Of a DNA stretch of 64,000 nt, positions 17,935-26,965 are shown in pieces (the first letter of the stretch is position 1; each line of letters opens with the position of its first letter). A program made the translations under genes and the position numbers. The DNA lies in NCBI RefSeq assembly GCF_002797755.1, contig NZ_PGFI01000014.1:186001-250000 (forward strand). The letters run 5' to 3'. The stretch is from Brevirhabdus pacifica. GTDB taxonomy: Bacteria; Pseudomonadota; Alphaproteobacteria; Rhodobacterales; Rhodobacteraceae. A model generated the notes under the pieces. That model was not told where the DNA came from. It searched no databases and saw only the letters and a list, made by a program, of their open reading frames with translations.

Positions 17935-19278
17935 ATGAGCGCGTCATCCCCGCCGGGCGGGACCGGCCGGGCCATAACCCACAGGCGTGTGCTGGCCATC
18001 GCCGTTCCCATCGTGCTGTCCAACGCGACGGTACCGATCCTGGGCGCGGTCGACACTGGCGTTGTCGGACAGATGGGTCTGGCTGCGCCCATCGGCGCGG
18101 TCGGCATCGGCGCGATCATCCTGACCGCCATCTACTGGATCTTCGGCTTTCTCCGGATGGGCACGGCGGGGCTTGCCAGCCAGGCCGAGGGGGCCGGGGA
18201 CCGGGCCGAGGTTTCGGCGCTGTTGGCGCGGGTCCTGCTGATCGGCGGGGCGGCGGGGCTTGCCATCATCGCGCTGCAATACCCGCTTTATGCCGCCGGT
18301 TTCGCGCTCTCGCCCGCCTCGGCCGAGGTCGAGGGGCTGGCGCGGCAATACATGGCGATCCGGGTCTGGTCCGCCCCCGCCGCCATTGCCCTTTACGGCA
18401 TCACCGGGTGGCTGATCGCGCTGGAGCGGACGCGCGGCGTGCTGGTGATCCAGCTTTGGATGAACGGGCTGAACATAGCGCTGGACCTGTTGTTCGTGCT
18501 GGGGCTGGACTGGGGCGTTGGCGGCGTGGCCCTGGCCACGTTCCTGGCCGAGTGGACGGGGCTTGCGCTGGGCCTCTGGCTTTGCCGGGACGGGATCGCG
18601 GGCGGGGTCTGGCGCGACGTGGGCCGCATCTTCGATCGGGCGCGGCTGCACCGGATGGCGTCGGTGAACCTCGACATCCTTCTGCGCTCAGTCCTGTTGC
18701 AGGCGGCCTTCGTCTCGTTCCTGTTCTTCGGGGCCGATTTCGGCGACGTGACCCTGGCGGCAAATCAGATCCTGCTACAGTTCCTGCACATCACCGCCTA
18801 TGCGCTGGACGGCTTTGCCTTCGCCGCCGAGGCGCTGGTCGGCCAGGCCCTGGGGGCGGGTAACCGGGCGCGGCTTCGGCGGGGCGCTGTCCTGACTTCG
18901 CTCTGGGGCGGGGTGGCGTCGCTGTTGCTGGCGGCCGCCTTCGCGGTCTTCGGCGGACGGATCATCGAGGTGATGACCACCGCCCCCGAGGTGCGCGCCG
19001 AGGCGCTGCTCCATCTGCACTGGATGGTGCTGGCGCCGCTGGCGGGGCTGGCGGCCTGGATGCTGGACGGAATTTTCATCGGCGCGACCCGCACCCGCGA
19101 CATGCGCAACATGATGCTGGTGTCATTCGTGGCCTACGTGGTGCTTGTGGCGACGCTGATGCCGCTCTTCGGCAACGCCGGCCTGTGGGCGGCGATGCTG
19201 CTGTTCTTCCTGGTGCGCGGCGTGACGCTGGGCCTGAGATATGGCGCGCTGGAAAGGCTGGCGGCGCAGCGGGGCTAG
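17935..19278 (+). CDS. MATE-family efflux transporter
   Basis: 447 residues with twelve predicted membrane segments in two homologous halves. The first begins HRRVLAIAVPIVLSNATVPI and continues with GAVDTGVVGQMG, typical of DinF-type MATE exporters. These use Na+ or H+ gradients to expel cationic drugs, dyes or metabolites from the cytoplasm. It follows the thioesterases by ten bases and is probably co-transcribed. The substrate is unknown. The gene is convergent with pyrD, with only 25 bases between the two stops. Confidence 0.85.
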   Translation: MSASSPPGGTGRAITHRRVLAIAVPIVLSNATVPILGAVDTGVVGQMGLAAPIGAVGIGAIILTAIYWIFGFLRMGTAGLASQAEGAGDRAEVSALLARVLLIGGAAGLAIIALQYPLYAAGFALSPASAEVEGLARQYMAIRVWSAPAAIALYGITGWLIALERTRGVLVIQLWMNGLNIALDLLFVLGLDWGVGGVALATFLAEWTGLALGLWLCRDGIAGGVWRDVGRIFDRARLHRMASVNLDILLRSVLLQAAFVSFLFFGADFGDVTLAANQILLQFLHITAYALDGFAFAAEALVGQALGAGNRARLRRGAVLTSLWGGVASLLLAAAFAVFGGRIIEVMTTAPEVRAEALLHLHWMVLAPLAGLAAWMLDGIFIGATRTRDMRNMMLVSFVAYVVLVATLMPLFGNAGLWAAMLLFFLVRGVTLGLRYGALERLAAQRG

Positions 19279-19303
19279 GCCCGCCGCGCCCCTGCATGGA
19301 ACA

Positions 19304-20392
19304 TCAAAGAAGCCATTCGTCCCGACCGGTGCCGACGGCCTCGGCGACGCTGGCAAAACCGCGCTGCTCCAACAGACGGTCCAGACCGGTCGCGATTTCG
19401 CGCGCCAGCGACAGGCCGCCATAGACCATGGCGGTGTAAAGCTGCACCGCCGTAGCACCCGCGCGGATCTTGGCCAGGGCCTGTTCGGCGGTGGAGATGC
19501 CGCCGACGCCGATCAGCGGGATATTCCCCTCGGTCAGGTGCGACAGGTGGGCAAGCACCCGCGTCGATTTCTCGAAAAGGGGGGCACCCGAGAGGCCGCC
19601 ACGCTCGTCCCGGTGGGGGCTGCGTAGCCCCTCGCGATCAAGGGTGGTGTTGGTTGCGATGATGCCGTCGATCGCCACCTCGCGGGCGACGCGGGCGATG
19701 TCGGCCAGCTCCTCCGCCGTCAGGTCGGGCGCGATCTTCAGGAAGACCGGCACCCGCCGTTCCAGCCCGTCGCGCACCGCCAGCACCTGCGACAGCAGGG
19801 CGGCCAGCGCCTCGGCCCCCTGTAGATCGCGAAGCCGCTCGGTGTTGGGCGACGAGACGTTGACGGTGGCGAAATCCACATGGGCCCCGCAGGTCGCCAG
19901 CACACGGCCGAAATCGGCGGCACGGTCGGCGCTGTCCTTGTTGGCACCCAAATTCAGGCCGACCGGAACGCCTGCGTCCGTGGCCGCCGGCCGGGAAGCC
20001 TCCAGGCGCCCGGCAATGACCTCGGCCCCTTGGTTGTTAAAGCCGAAGCGGTTGATCGCGGCACGATCCTCGGGCAGGCGGAAGAGGCGCGGGCGCGGGT
20101 TGCCGTCCTGGGGCCGGGGGGTGGCGGCGCCCAGCTCGACAAAGCCGAAGCCGGCGCGGGCCAGGGCCGGGATCGCCTGGGCATTCTTGTCGAACCCCGC
20201 CGCAAGCCCCACCGGGTTGGCCAAGTCCATTCCCGCCAGCCGCACCCTGAGCCGGTCCGAGGTCACGGGACCCGCGTTGCCGGTCAGCATCCCCGACAGG
20301 CCGCTTTCCAACGCCCGGATCGACAGGCCATGGGCCAGTTCGGGATCGATCCGCCGCAACAGCGGCAGCCCCAGGCGTTCGGTCAGGCTCAT
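19304..20392 (-). CDS. pyrD: Dihydroorotate dehydrogenase (quinone), class 2
   Basis: 362 residues. An N-terminal amphipathic helix ([20 protein letters not shown]) docks this type on the inner membrane. Then comes the FMN barrel with [24 protein letters not shown], the active-site strand [11 protein letters not shown] and the phosphate loop IGVGGIST. It oxidises dihydroorotate to orotate with ubiquinone, the fourth step of UMP synthesis. The ATG at 20392 overlaps the stop of the upstream DUF952 gene by four bases. A much longer in-frame opening upstream overlaps that gene and is not used. Confidence 0.92.
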   Translation of the reverse strand: MSLTERLGLPLLRRIDPELAHGLSIRALESGLSGMLTGNAGPVTSDRLRVRLAGMDLANPVGLAAGFDKNAQAIPALARAGFGFVELGAATPRPQDGNPRPRLFRLPEDRAAINRFGFNNQGAEVIAGRLEASRPAATDAGVPVGLNLGANKDSADRAADFGRVLATCGAHVDFATVNVSSPNTERLRDLQGAEALAALLSQVLAVRDGLERRVPVFLKIAPDLTAEELADIARVAREVAIDGIIATNTTLDREGLRSPHRDERGGLSGAPLFEKSTRVLAHLSHLTEGNIPLIGVGGISTAEQALAKIRAGATAVQLYTAMVYGGLSLAREIATGLDRLLEQRGFASVAEAVGTGRDEWLL

Positions 20393-20727
20393 GTCATCTC
20401 CGCCGGAAAATGGTGCTGTCCGTCGCGCTCGGGCAGGGGGCGGTGCCACAGCACGTCCGTCAGTTCGAGCGGTCGGTAAAGATGCGGGAAAAGGGCGCCG
20501 CCGCGAGAGGGCTCCCAGCGCAGGGACTCGCCAAGGCGGTCGGCATCGACCGCCGCCAGCACCAGCTCGCCCGCACCTGCGAAATGCTTGGCCGCGGTCT
20601 CCTGCGCCTGTTCGGCGGTCGAGAAATGGATATAGCCATCGGCCAGATCGACAGGCGCGCCATCGGTACGGCCATCGCTGGAAAGCGCCTGCCACTCGGC
20701 GGGGCGGAAGATCTTGTAAATCAGCAT
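20389..20727 (-). CDS. DUF952 family protein
   Basis: 112 residues. The family signature is clear: [15 protein letters not shown], then [20 protein letters not shown], and [20 protein letters not shown]952 proteins have an ADP-ribosyltransferase-like fold with conserved His and Ser-Thr, but no established reaction. It is translationally coupled to pyrD (ATGA overlap), as commonly seen in alphaproteobacteria. The start is taken at the first Met of the family motif, though the ribosome site there is weak. Confidence 0.75.
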   Translation of the reverse strand: MLIYKIFRPAEWQALSSDGRTDGAPVDLADGYIHFSTAEQAQETAAKHFAGAGELVLAAVDADRLGESLRWEPSRGGALFPHLYRPLELTDVLWHRPLPERDGQHHFPAEMT

Positions 20728-20866
20728 GGCAAGGTGATGCCGCCATTGCCCGGGCGGGTCAAGCGGCAGGCGTGGGGTGGTCGGGGGGCACGATCTGAAA
20801 CTTTGACACGCTGCCGCTTCCCCGGCACTCTTCGCCCATGTCGCAACCCACCGAAGGGGAATCCCC

Positions 20867-22432
20867 ATGTTCTGCCGTTTGCTGCTGAGCGCCTCTGCAC
20901 TGACCCTCTCTGCGGGCCTGGCCCAGGCCGATATGACCTTGACCATCCTGCATACCAACGACTTCCACTCCCGGTTCGAGCCGATCTCGAAATACGACTC
21001 GGGCTGCAGCGCCGAGGACAACGACGCGGGCGAATGCTTCGGCGGCTCGGCCCGTCTTGTGACCGCCGTCGAGGAGGCGCGCGGCAGGGGCGAGAATGTT
21101 CTGCTGGTGGATGGCGGCGACCAGTTCCAGGGCACGCTTTTCTACACCCGTTACAAGGGCAAGGTCGCGGCCGAGATGATGAACAAGCTGGGGTACGACG
21201 CGATGACCGTCGGCAACCACGAGTTCGACGACGGCCCCGAGGTCCTGCGCAGCTTTGCCGAGGCGGTGGAGTTTCCGATCCTGATGTCCAACGCCGACAT
21301 CTCGGGTGAGCCGCTGCTTTCGGACGTGATCCGCAAGTCGGTCGTGATCGAGAAGGGTGGCGAGAAGATCGGCCTGATCGGCCTGACGCCCCGGGACACG
21401 GACGAGCTGGCAAGCCCCGGCAAGAACGTGATCTTCACCGACCCTACCGAGGCCGTCCAGGCCGAGGTCGATCGGCTTGAGGAAGAGGGGGTCAACAAGA
21501 TCGTCGTGCTCAGCCACTCGGGCTACGAGACCGACAAGCGTATCGCCGAGGCGACGACCGGCGTCGACGTGATCGTGGGCGGGCACTCCAACACCCTTCT
21601 GTCCAACAGCGACGAGAAGGCCGCCGGCCCCTATCCGACCACCGTCGGTGACACGGCCATCGTGCAGGCCTATGCCTACGGCAAGTACCTGGGCGAGCTG
21701 ACGGTCACCTTCGACGACGCGGGCGCGATCGTATCGGCCAAGGGCGATCCGATCATCATTGACGGCAAGGTGGTCGAGGATGCCGACACCAAGGCACGCA
21801 TCGCCGAGCTGGCCGCCCCGCTGGAAGAGATCCGCCAGAAGGTGGTGGCCCAAGCGGCGGAACCGATCGAAGGCGGGCGCGAGGTCTGCCGCGTGCAGGA
21901 ATGCGCCATGGGCAACCTGGTTGCCGAGGCGATGCTGGACCGGGTCCGCGACCAGGGGATCCAGGTGGCCTTTGCCAATTCGGGCGGGATCCGCGCCTCG
22001 ATCGACGCGGGCGACGTGACCATGGGCGAGGTGATGACCGTGCTGCCCTTCCAGAACACGCTGTCGACCTTCACGGCCTCGGGGCAGGTGCTGCTCGACG
22101 CGCTGGAGAATGGTGTCAGCCAGGTCGAGGAGGGCGCCGGGCGCTTCCCGCAAGTCGCGGGGCTCAGCTTTACCTGGGATCCGGCCGGAGAGCCGGGATC
22201 GCGGGTGCGCGAGGTTCTGGTCGGGGGCGCGCCGCTCGATCCGGCGGCGACCTACGGCATCGTGACCAACAACTACGTCCGCAATGGCGGCGACGGTTAC
22301 AAGATGTTCACCGACGCGGCGGACGCCTATGACTTCGGGCCCGATCTTGCGGACGTGCTGGCCGAGTACATGGTCGCCAACGCGCCGGTCGCGCCCAGCA
22401 CCGATGGCCGCATCAAGCGCGCGGGCGAATAG
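20867..22432 (+). CDS. Periplasmic 5'-nucleotidase / UDP-sugar hydrolase family
   Basis: 521 residues. A Sec signal peptide (about 1-21) precedes the two-domain structure of the UshA/5'-nucleotidase family. Dimetal ligands are seen in HTNDFHSRFE, DGGDQFQGT, GNHEFDDG, LSHSGYETD and GGHSNT. The C-terminal nucleotide-binding domain contains NSGGIRASI and the stacking region near NNYVRNGGDGY. It removes phosphate from extracellular nucleotides so that nucleosides and phosphate can be imported, which fits the salvage genes at the start of the window. It is monocistronic and divergent from the DUF952-pyrD pair, with promoters in the 139 bases between. Confidence 0.85.
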   Translation: MFCRLLLSASALTLSAGLAQADMTLTILHTNDFHSRFEPISKYDSGCSAEDNDAGECFGGSARLVTAVEEARGRGENVLLVDGGDQFQGTLFYTRYKGKVAAEMMNKLGYDAMTVGNHEFDDGPEVLRSFAEAVEFPILMSNADISGEPLLSDVIRKSVVIEKGGEKIGLIGLTPRDTDELASPGKNVIFTDPTEAVQAEVDRLEEEGVNKIVVLSHSGYETDKRIAEATTGVDVIVGGHSNTLLSNSDEKAAGPYPTTVGDTAIVQAYAYGKYLGELTVTFDDAGAIVSAKGDPIIIDGKVVEDADTKARIAELAAPLEEIRQKVVAQAAEPIEGGREVCRVQECAMGNLVAEAMLDRVRDQGIQVAFANSGGIRASIDAGDVTMGEVMTVLPFQNTLSTFTASGQVLLDALENGVSQVEEGAGRFPQVAGLSFTWDPAGEPGSRVREVLVGGAPLDPAATYGIVTNNYVRNGGDGYKMFTDAADAYDFGPDLADVLAEYMVANAPVAPSTDGRIKRAGE

Positions 22433-22450
22433 GCCGGGACAGGCGCGAAG

Positions 22451-22485
22451 AAAAAGGCCGCGCCTTGGTATTGCCGGGGCGCGGC
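22451..22485 (-). terminator. Terminator of the LysM gene
   Basis: An 8-bp GCCGCGCC/GGCGCGGC stem followed, on the minus strand, by CCTTTTTCTT. It lies 8 bases past the LysM gene stop, between convergent genes. Confidence 0.7.
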
Positions 22486-22492
22486 ATGTGGA

Positions 22493-23518
22493 TCAGCCGG
22501 GGCAGCGTTCCAGGTTGGTCTGGAACTGGTTTCCGGTGACGGTCATCCCGGCCCCTGCGAAGGGCGCGACCAGGTAGCTGCGCGCATCGCTCTCGGCGCC
22601 GCAGCGGACCTTCACTCGCAGGGCCGCGCCTTCGGCCTCGATCCCGTCGATCGCGCAGACCAGGCCGTTGTTGCGCATCTCGGTCGGCGTGAAGGCCCAA
22701 GAGGTCTCGATATTGCCGCAGCTTCCTCCGACCTCCTGCCACAGGCCGATGACATCCCGCGAATAGCTTTCGGGCGCCACCGGGGCGGCGGGCGCCTCGG
22801 GTGCTTCGGGGGCGGGCTCGGTCACCGGGGCTTCGGGCGCGGCGGCGGTGCGCGGTGCCTCGGGCGCTTCCGGCGCCGGATCGGGCGCGGCGAACCCCTT
22901 GTCGGTGCTCGAGATGATGACGTCGCCCTGGCCGGGGGCCAGTTCCTGTTCCGTGTTGCCGTCCAGAGTAGCGGTGCTGGTGACCGTGGTTCCGCGCGCA
23001 TTGGCGGTGGCCGCCGGGGCTGAGGCGGGGACTGAGGCAGGCGCGGGCGGTTGGGCGGTGTCTTCCGCGGGGACTTCCACGGTGACCTCGGCTGGGGTGT
23101 CGGTCGATTGCGCGGGCGGGGCGGGCTCCGCCTGGGCCTTCTCGGCGGCGGCGGTGCCCGTCGGACCGATCATCAGCGATTCGCCGATCCGCAGGTCCAG
23201 GTCGCTGCCGATGTCGGGGTTGGCCAGCAGCAGAAGCGATTCCTCGATCCCGCAGCGGGCGGCGATGCTGGCGATGGTGTCGTCGGGCTCGATCGCCTCG
23301 TAAAGCCCGCAATCCTGGGCGGGCGCGACGGGGCCGGGGGTGGGGGCTGGCTGGGCTGCGGCCCCCACGCCCGCGGCGGCCAGGGCCTTGGGGCTGCCCG
23401 GGGCGGCGATCAGCTTTGGCCCCGGTGACACGACCGGGGCGGTCTGGGCCAGGGCCGGGGCCGCGAGCGTGGTCAGCAGAAAGGCCCCGACCAGGTAGCT
23501 GTGAGACGTGCTGCGCAT
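22493..23518 (-). CDS. Secreted LysM-domain protein
   Basis: 341 residues. A Sec signal peptide (LVGAFLLTTLAAPALAQ, near 9-25) is followed by one LysM domain at about 70-125 (DTIASIAARCGIEESLLLLA, then IGESLMIGP). A long Ala/Pro/Glu-rich low-complexity linker (about 130-260) comes next. The Cys-containing C-terminal domain (about 260-341) is not recognised. LysM binds peptidoglycan, so this is a wall-associated periplasmic protein. The ATG at 23518 directly begins the signal peptide and is preferred to an ATG 36 bases upstream. It is monocistronic with its own terminator. Confidence 0.72.
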   Translation of the reverse strand: MRSTSHSYLVGAFLLTTLAAPALAQTAPVVSPGPKLIAAPGSPKALAAAGVGAAAQPAPTPGPVAPAQDCGLYEAIEPDDTIASIAARCGIEESLLLLANPDIGSDLDLRIGESLMIGPTGTAAAEKAQAEPAPPAQSTDTPAEVTVEVPAEDTAQPPAPASVPASAPAATANARGTTVTSTATLDGNTEQELAPGQGDVIISSTDKGFAAPDPAPEAPEAPRTAAAPEAPVTEPAPEAPEAPAAPVAPESYSRDVIGLWQEVGGSCGNIETSWAFTPTEMRNNGLVCAIDGIEAEGAALRVKVRCGAESDARSYLVAPFAGAGMTVTGNQFQTNLERCPG

Positions 23519-23663
23519 GGAAAATCCCGGGTTGTTGCAAAGCCAAACCTGCAAGTGGCACGGGCGGTTCCCGCCGGTGGAGAAGCACCCGACATGCGCG
23601 CCTTGCGCGGCCCGCTCGCCATGGTCCTCCGCGCCGGGGTGATCCGGCCGGGGGCACCCATGG

Positions 23664-23692
23664 AAAAGGCCCGGCGGATCGCTCCGCCGGGC
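23664..23692 (-). terminator. Terminator of the nhaA transcript
   Basis: A perfect 10-bp stem GCCCGGCGGA/TCCGCCGGGC with a 4-base loop. On the minus strand it is followed by CTTTTCC, just past the nhaA stop. Confidence 0.7.
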
Positions 23693-23735
23693 CCGGTCGG
23701 CGTGGCCGCAAAGGCCCCGCCCGATGAGTGTCGGA

Positions 23736-25010
23736 TCACTCGGCCGGCTGCGCGGCCTCCGCCATCCGGTTGGACTTGAACACCTTGCCCATGATGAGCG
23801 AGATGCCGGCCGCCCCGAAGGACATCAGCGCGCCCATCTTGGCGGCGTCCTGGATGTCGCCCGGCGGGAAGGCCACCGCCGCCACGAAGAGCGACACGGT
23901 AAAGCCGATGGCCGCCACACAGCCCAGCACGAACAGGTCCGAGGTCTTCATGCCGACCGGCAGGCCAAAGCCCATCACCCGCGCCCCGATCCAGCCGAAG
24001 AGCAGAATGCCGAAGGGCTTGCCCACGATCAGGCCGGCCAGCACCAGCCAGGTGGCGTCGCCGATGGCCGAGAATTCCACGCCCGCGTTCATCAGGCCAA
24101 AGCCCAGCAGGATCACCTCGACCGGGCGTTTCAGCATGTGCTCGATGTGGTTGAGCAGGTCGGTAAGATGCTTCTCGGCGTCCGCGAAGATACCGTAATC
24201 GACATCAGCGTGCGGAATGGCGGGCACGATCGGCAGAAGGCCCAGGGCCGGGTGGATGCCGGCCTTGTAAAAGCCGTACCAGCTAAGCGCGCCGGCGATA
24301 GCATAGGGCCAGAACGAGATCGTTTTGCGGAAGAAGGTCGAGACGGGGCGCGCCTCGTTCCCCCGGTCCAGGCGGCGCGGCAGCCAGTTGGCCAGCACGT
24401 AGACACCGACGCCCGCGGCGACTGACAGCAGCAGCCAGACGGGGGCCAGGTCGCCCTGGGGGTAGAAGACCGCAAGGATGATCAGGCCGGCCGCGTCATC
24501 GGCGATGGCCAGAAGCAGCAGGAAACCGACCGCCGGGTGACCCGCGCCGAAGACCATGCGGCCCACGAGGTACGAAAAGGCGATGTCGGTCGCGGTGGGG
24601 ATGGCCCAGCCGTTGGCCAGGGCGGCCATCTTGCCGACCATCAGCGCGCCCAGCAGGTAGACGCTGACCGGGCCCAGCATGCCGCCGGCGGTGGCGATCA
24701 GCGGGGTCAGGGCCTTCTTGCCGCGCAACGAGCCCTGCTTGAGGGCGACGGCTTCCCAGACTTCCTTGCCGGCGAGGGCGAAGAAGAAGGCCATCAGCAG
24801 GTCGTTGACCAGCCAGTGCAGGGTGATCGAGCGGGTCACGTGGCCCGAGCCGTCATCGTGCAGCGCACCGATGAAGCTGTCCTTGACCAGCTCGTATTCT
24901 ACGAAGTGATGATACGCCTCGGGCGACGTATTCGCCCAGATCAGGGCCACGACCGCCCCGCAGATCAGCAGAAGCGAATACTCCTGCACGAAATTCCACA
25001 CCTTGCCCAT
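23736..25010 (-). CDS. nhaA: Na+/H+ antiporter NhaA
   Basis: 424 residues, about twelve membrane segments. Family motifs are clear: GWAIPTATDIAFSYLVGR (with the Asp of helix IV) and AIADDAAGLIILAVFY, whose Asp pair is the ion-binding site equivalent to D163/D164 of the E. coli protein. It exports Na+ for entering protons, for pH and salt homeostasis, which suits a marine bacterium. The ATG at 25010 follows GGGAGGGCTCTA. It lies 47 bases downstream of a quinone oxidoreductase gene in the same direction and may be the last gene of the SCS-like operon. A terminator follows. Confidence 0.92.
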   Translation of the reverse strand: MGKVWNFVQEYSLLLICGAVVALIWANTSPEAYHHFVEYELVKDSFIGALHDDGSGHVTRSITLHWLVNDLLMAFFFALAGKEVWEAVALKQGSLRGKKALTPLIATAGGMLGPVSVYLLGALMVGKMAALANGWAIPTATDIAFSYLVGRMVFGAGHPAVGFLLLLAIADDAAGLIILAVFYPQGDLAPVWLLLSVAAGVGVYVLANWLPRRLDRGNEARPVSTFFRKTISFWPYAIAGALSWYGFYKAGIHPALGLLPIVPAIPHADVDYGIFADAEKHLTDLLNHIEHMLKRPVEVILLGFGLMNAGVEFSAIGDATWLVLAGLIVGKPFGILLFGWIGARVMGFGLPVGMKTSDLFVLGCVAAIGFTVSLFVAAVAFPPGDIQDAAKMGALMSFGAAGISLIMGKVFKSNRMAEAAQPAE

Positions 25011-25057
25011 TAGAGCCCTCCCATATCGTCCTGTGGTTCGCAGCCTGCCCATGCCCG

Positions 25058-26062
25058 TCAGGGCAACAGCAGGATCTTGCCGTGATGCCTGGCCGCTTCC
25101 ATCATCTCATGCGCCTCGGCCGCCTGGTCCAGCGGCAGCTTGGCATGGGTGACAGCGCGCAATCTCCCCTGCGCGAAAAGGGGCCAGACGGTTTCCCGAA
25201 GTGCGCTGGCGACGACCGACTTGAAAGTGTCGGGCCGCGAGCGCAGTGTCGAGCCGGTCAGCGTCAGCCGCTTGAGCATCATCGGCATCAGGTCGATCTC
25301 GATCTTCGAGCCGGCGTTGAATGCGATGCTGACGATGCGCGCGTCATGGCGGCTGGCCTTGATGTTGCGGGCAACGTAGTCGCCCCCGATGATATCCAGA
25401 ATGATGTCGGCGCCGCCGGCCTCGCGCAGGATCGCCACGAAATCCTCGTCGTGGAAATTGATCGCGCGGGTGGCGCCCAGATCGGTGCAGAACTGGCACG
25501 CCTCGGCCGAGCCTGCGGTGGTGAAGACATTCAGCCCCATGGCCGCGCCCAGCTGCACCGCAGTCGATCCGATGCCGCCCGATCCGCCGTGGACCAGGAA
25601 GTTGCCGTCCTTGGGGATGTCGTGACCGTGGAAGATGTTGCTCCAGACCGTGAAGAAGGTCTCGGGCAGGCCGGCCGCGTCCTCTTCGGACATCCCTTGG
25701 GGGATGGGCAGGCAGTGACTGGCGTCGACGGCCACATACTCGGCATAACCGCCGCCGTTGGTCAGGGCGCAGACCCGGTCGCCGGTGTTCCAGCCGGTGA
25801 CATCGTCGCCGAGGGCCACGACCTCGCCCGACACCTCGAGGCCCAGCAGGTCAGAGGCGCCCTTGGGCGGCGGGTAATGGCCGCGGCGTTGCACCATGTC
25901 GGGTCCGTTCACGCCGGCGGCGGTCACCTTGATCAGGACCTCGTGGGCGGCCGGCGTAGGGACCGGACGCTCGGCGGTTTGCAGGACTTCGGGCTTGCCC
26001 GGCTCGCGGGCCTCGATCACCTTCATCTTCGCGGGCAGGTCCGCAGGGGTCTTGGATGCCAT
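25058..26062 (-). CDS. Zinc-free quinone oxidoreductase (MDR superfamily)
   Basis: 334 residues, medium-chain dehydrogenase fold without the structural zinc cysteines. The N-terminal catalytic domain is followed by the NAD(P)H domain with VHGGSGGIGSTAVQLGAAMG (about 150-170). It resembles PIG3/zeta-crystallin quinone reductases that reduce quinones or enones with NADPH. Its start at 26062 lies 24 bases from the end of the SCS-alpha-like gene, so it belongs to that operon. A second Met at residue 13 (MKVIEAREPG) is a possible alternative start. The natural substrate is unknown. Confidence 0.8.
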   Translation of the reverse strand: MASKTPADLPAKMKVIEAREPGKPEVLQTAERPVPTPAAHEVLIKVTAAGVNGPDMVQRRGHYPPPKGASDLLGLEVSGEVVALGDDVTGWNTGDRVCALTNGGGYAEYVAVDASHCLPIPQGMSEEDAAGLPETFFTVWSNIFHGHDIPKDGNFLVHGGSGGIGSTAVQLGAAMGLNVFTTAGSAEACQFCTDLGATRAINFHDEDFVAILREAGGADIILDIIGGDYVARNIKASRHDARIVSIAFNAGSKIEIDLMPMMLKRLTLTGSTLRSRPDTFKSVVASALRETVWPLFAQGRLRAVTHAKLPLDQAAEAHEMMEAARHHGKILLLP

Positions 26063-26086
26063 GGGCCTCTCGTCTCGTTTCGGTTG

Positions 26087-26965
26087 TCAGCCCTTGTTCA
26101 GGGCTTTCTGGATGCTTGGCACGACATCATCGGTGTCGCGCGCGACAATGGCGCCGGCCTTGCGCAGCAGGTCGGCCTTTTCCTCGGCGCTGGCGGCACC
26201 CAGCAGCGACAGGGTGCCGGCATGGCCCATCCGGCGCTGGGCCGGAGCGTGGCGGCCAACGACCAGCACGACGACCGGCTTGCCGTAATCGACCGATGCC
26301 AGATATTCGGCGGCCTCTTCCTCTTCGCGGCCGCCGATCTCGGCGATCAGCACCACGGCGCGGGTGGCGTCATCCTCGCGGAATTTCTCAAGGCAGCCAC
26401 GAAAGCCCAGGCCGTGGACCGCGTCGCCGCCAATGCCCACAGTGGTCGATTGTCCCAGCCCGGCGCGGCTGCACTGGGCCAGCACCTCGGACGTCAGCGA
26501 GGCCGAGCGCGAGGCGATGCCGATCGGGCCGGGCTGCGCGTCGCGGGTGGGCATGACGCCGATCTTGCAGGCGTCGGGCGTCAGGATACCTTGGGAATTG
26601 GGGCCGATCAGCACGCTGTCGGAGCCTTCCAGCGCCTGTTTCACGCGCACCATGTCATGGACGGGCACACGCTCGGTGACGCAGACGATGACGCGGATCC
26701 CGGCCTCGATCGCCTCCAGCATGGCCTCGGCGGCATGGTGGGCGGGGACCATCACAAGGCTGGCGTCGGCGCCGGTGGCTTCGCGGGCCTCGGCGACGCT
26801 GTCGAACATCGGCAGGCCCAGGTGCCGGGTGCCGCCCTTGCCGGGGCGGACGCCGCCGACATAGTTCGAGCCGTAGCGCACGGCCAGGTCGGTGTAGAAC
26901 GTGCCCGAGCGGCCGGTCATGCCCTGAACGATGACCTTGGTGTCGGCATCAACCAGAATAGCCAT
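26087..26965 (-). CDS. Succinyl-CoA synthetase alpha-like subunit (divergent paralogue)
   Basis: 292 residues with the CoA-binding Rossmann domain (TGRSGTFYTDLAVRYG, PGKGG) and the phosphorylated active-site His, H248 in RMGHAG, so a working nucleoside-diphosphate-forming acyl-CoA ligase is likely. It is not the housekeeping subunit, which lies at 36389-37270. Conserved positions differ: GPNSQG replaces GPNCPG, SRSASLT replaces SRSGTLT, and VPAHHAAE replaces the VPPPFAAD segment. Similar paralogues act on malate, citrate or sulfoacetate. The start overlaps the beta-subunit stop by one base (TGATG). Context (formate dehydrogenase divergent, oxalate genes further on, shared operator) suggests a short carboxylic acid. 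This is inference. Confidence 0.75.
   Translation of the reverse strand: MAILVDADTKVIVQGMTGRSGTFYTDLAVRYGSNYVGGVRPGKGGTRHLGLPMFDSVAEAREATGADASLVMVPAHHAAEAMLEAIEAGIRVIVCVTERVPVHDMVRVKQALEGSDSVLIGPNSQGILTPDACKIGVMPTRDAQPGPIGIASRSASLTSEVLAQCSRAGLGQSTTVGIGGDAVHGLGFRGCLEKFREDDATRAVVLIAEIGGREEEEAAEYLASVDYGKPVVVLVVGRHAPAQRRMGHAGTLSLLGAASAEEKADLLRKAGAIVARDTDDVVPSIQKALNKG

Noticed and set aside
20393-20746. Upstream extension of the pyrD frame by 118 codons
   Set aside because: It overlaps the DUF952 gene in another frame. The pyrD ATG overlapping that gene's stop is the natural coupled start.
22749-23060. Repetitive Ala/Pro/Glu coding stretch as a DNA tandem repeat
   Set aside because: It is a low-complexity linker of the LysM protein; units vary at DNA level, so it is not a true tandem repeat array.
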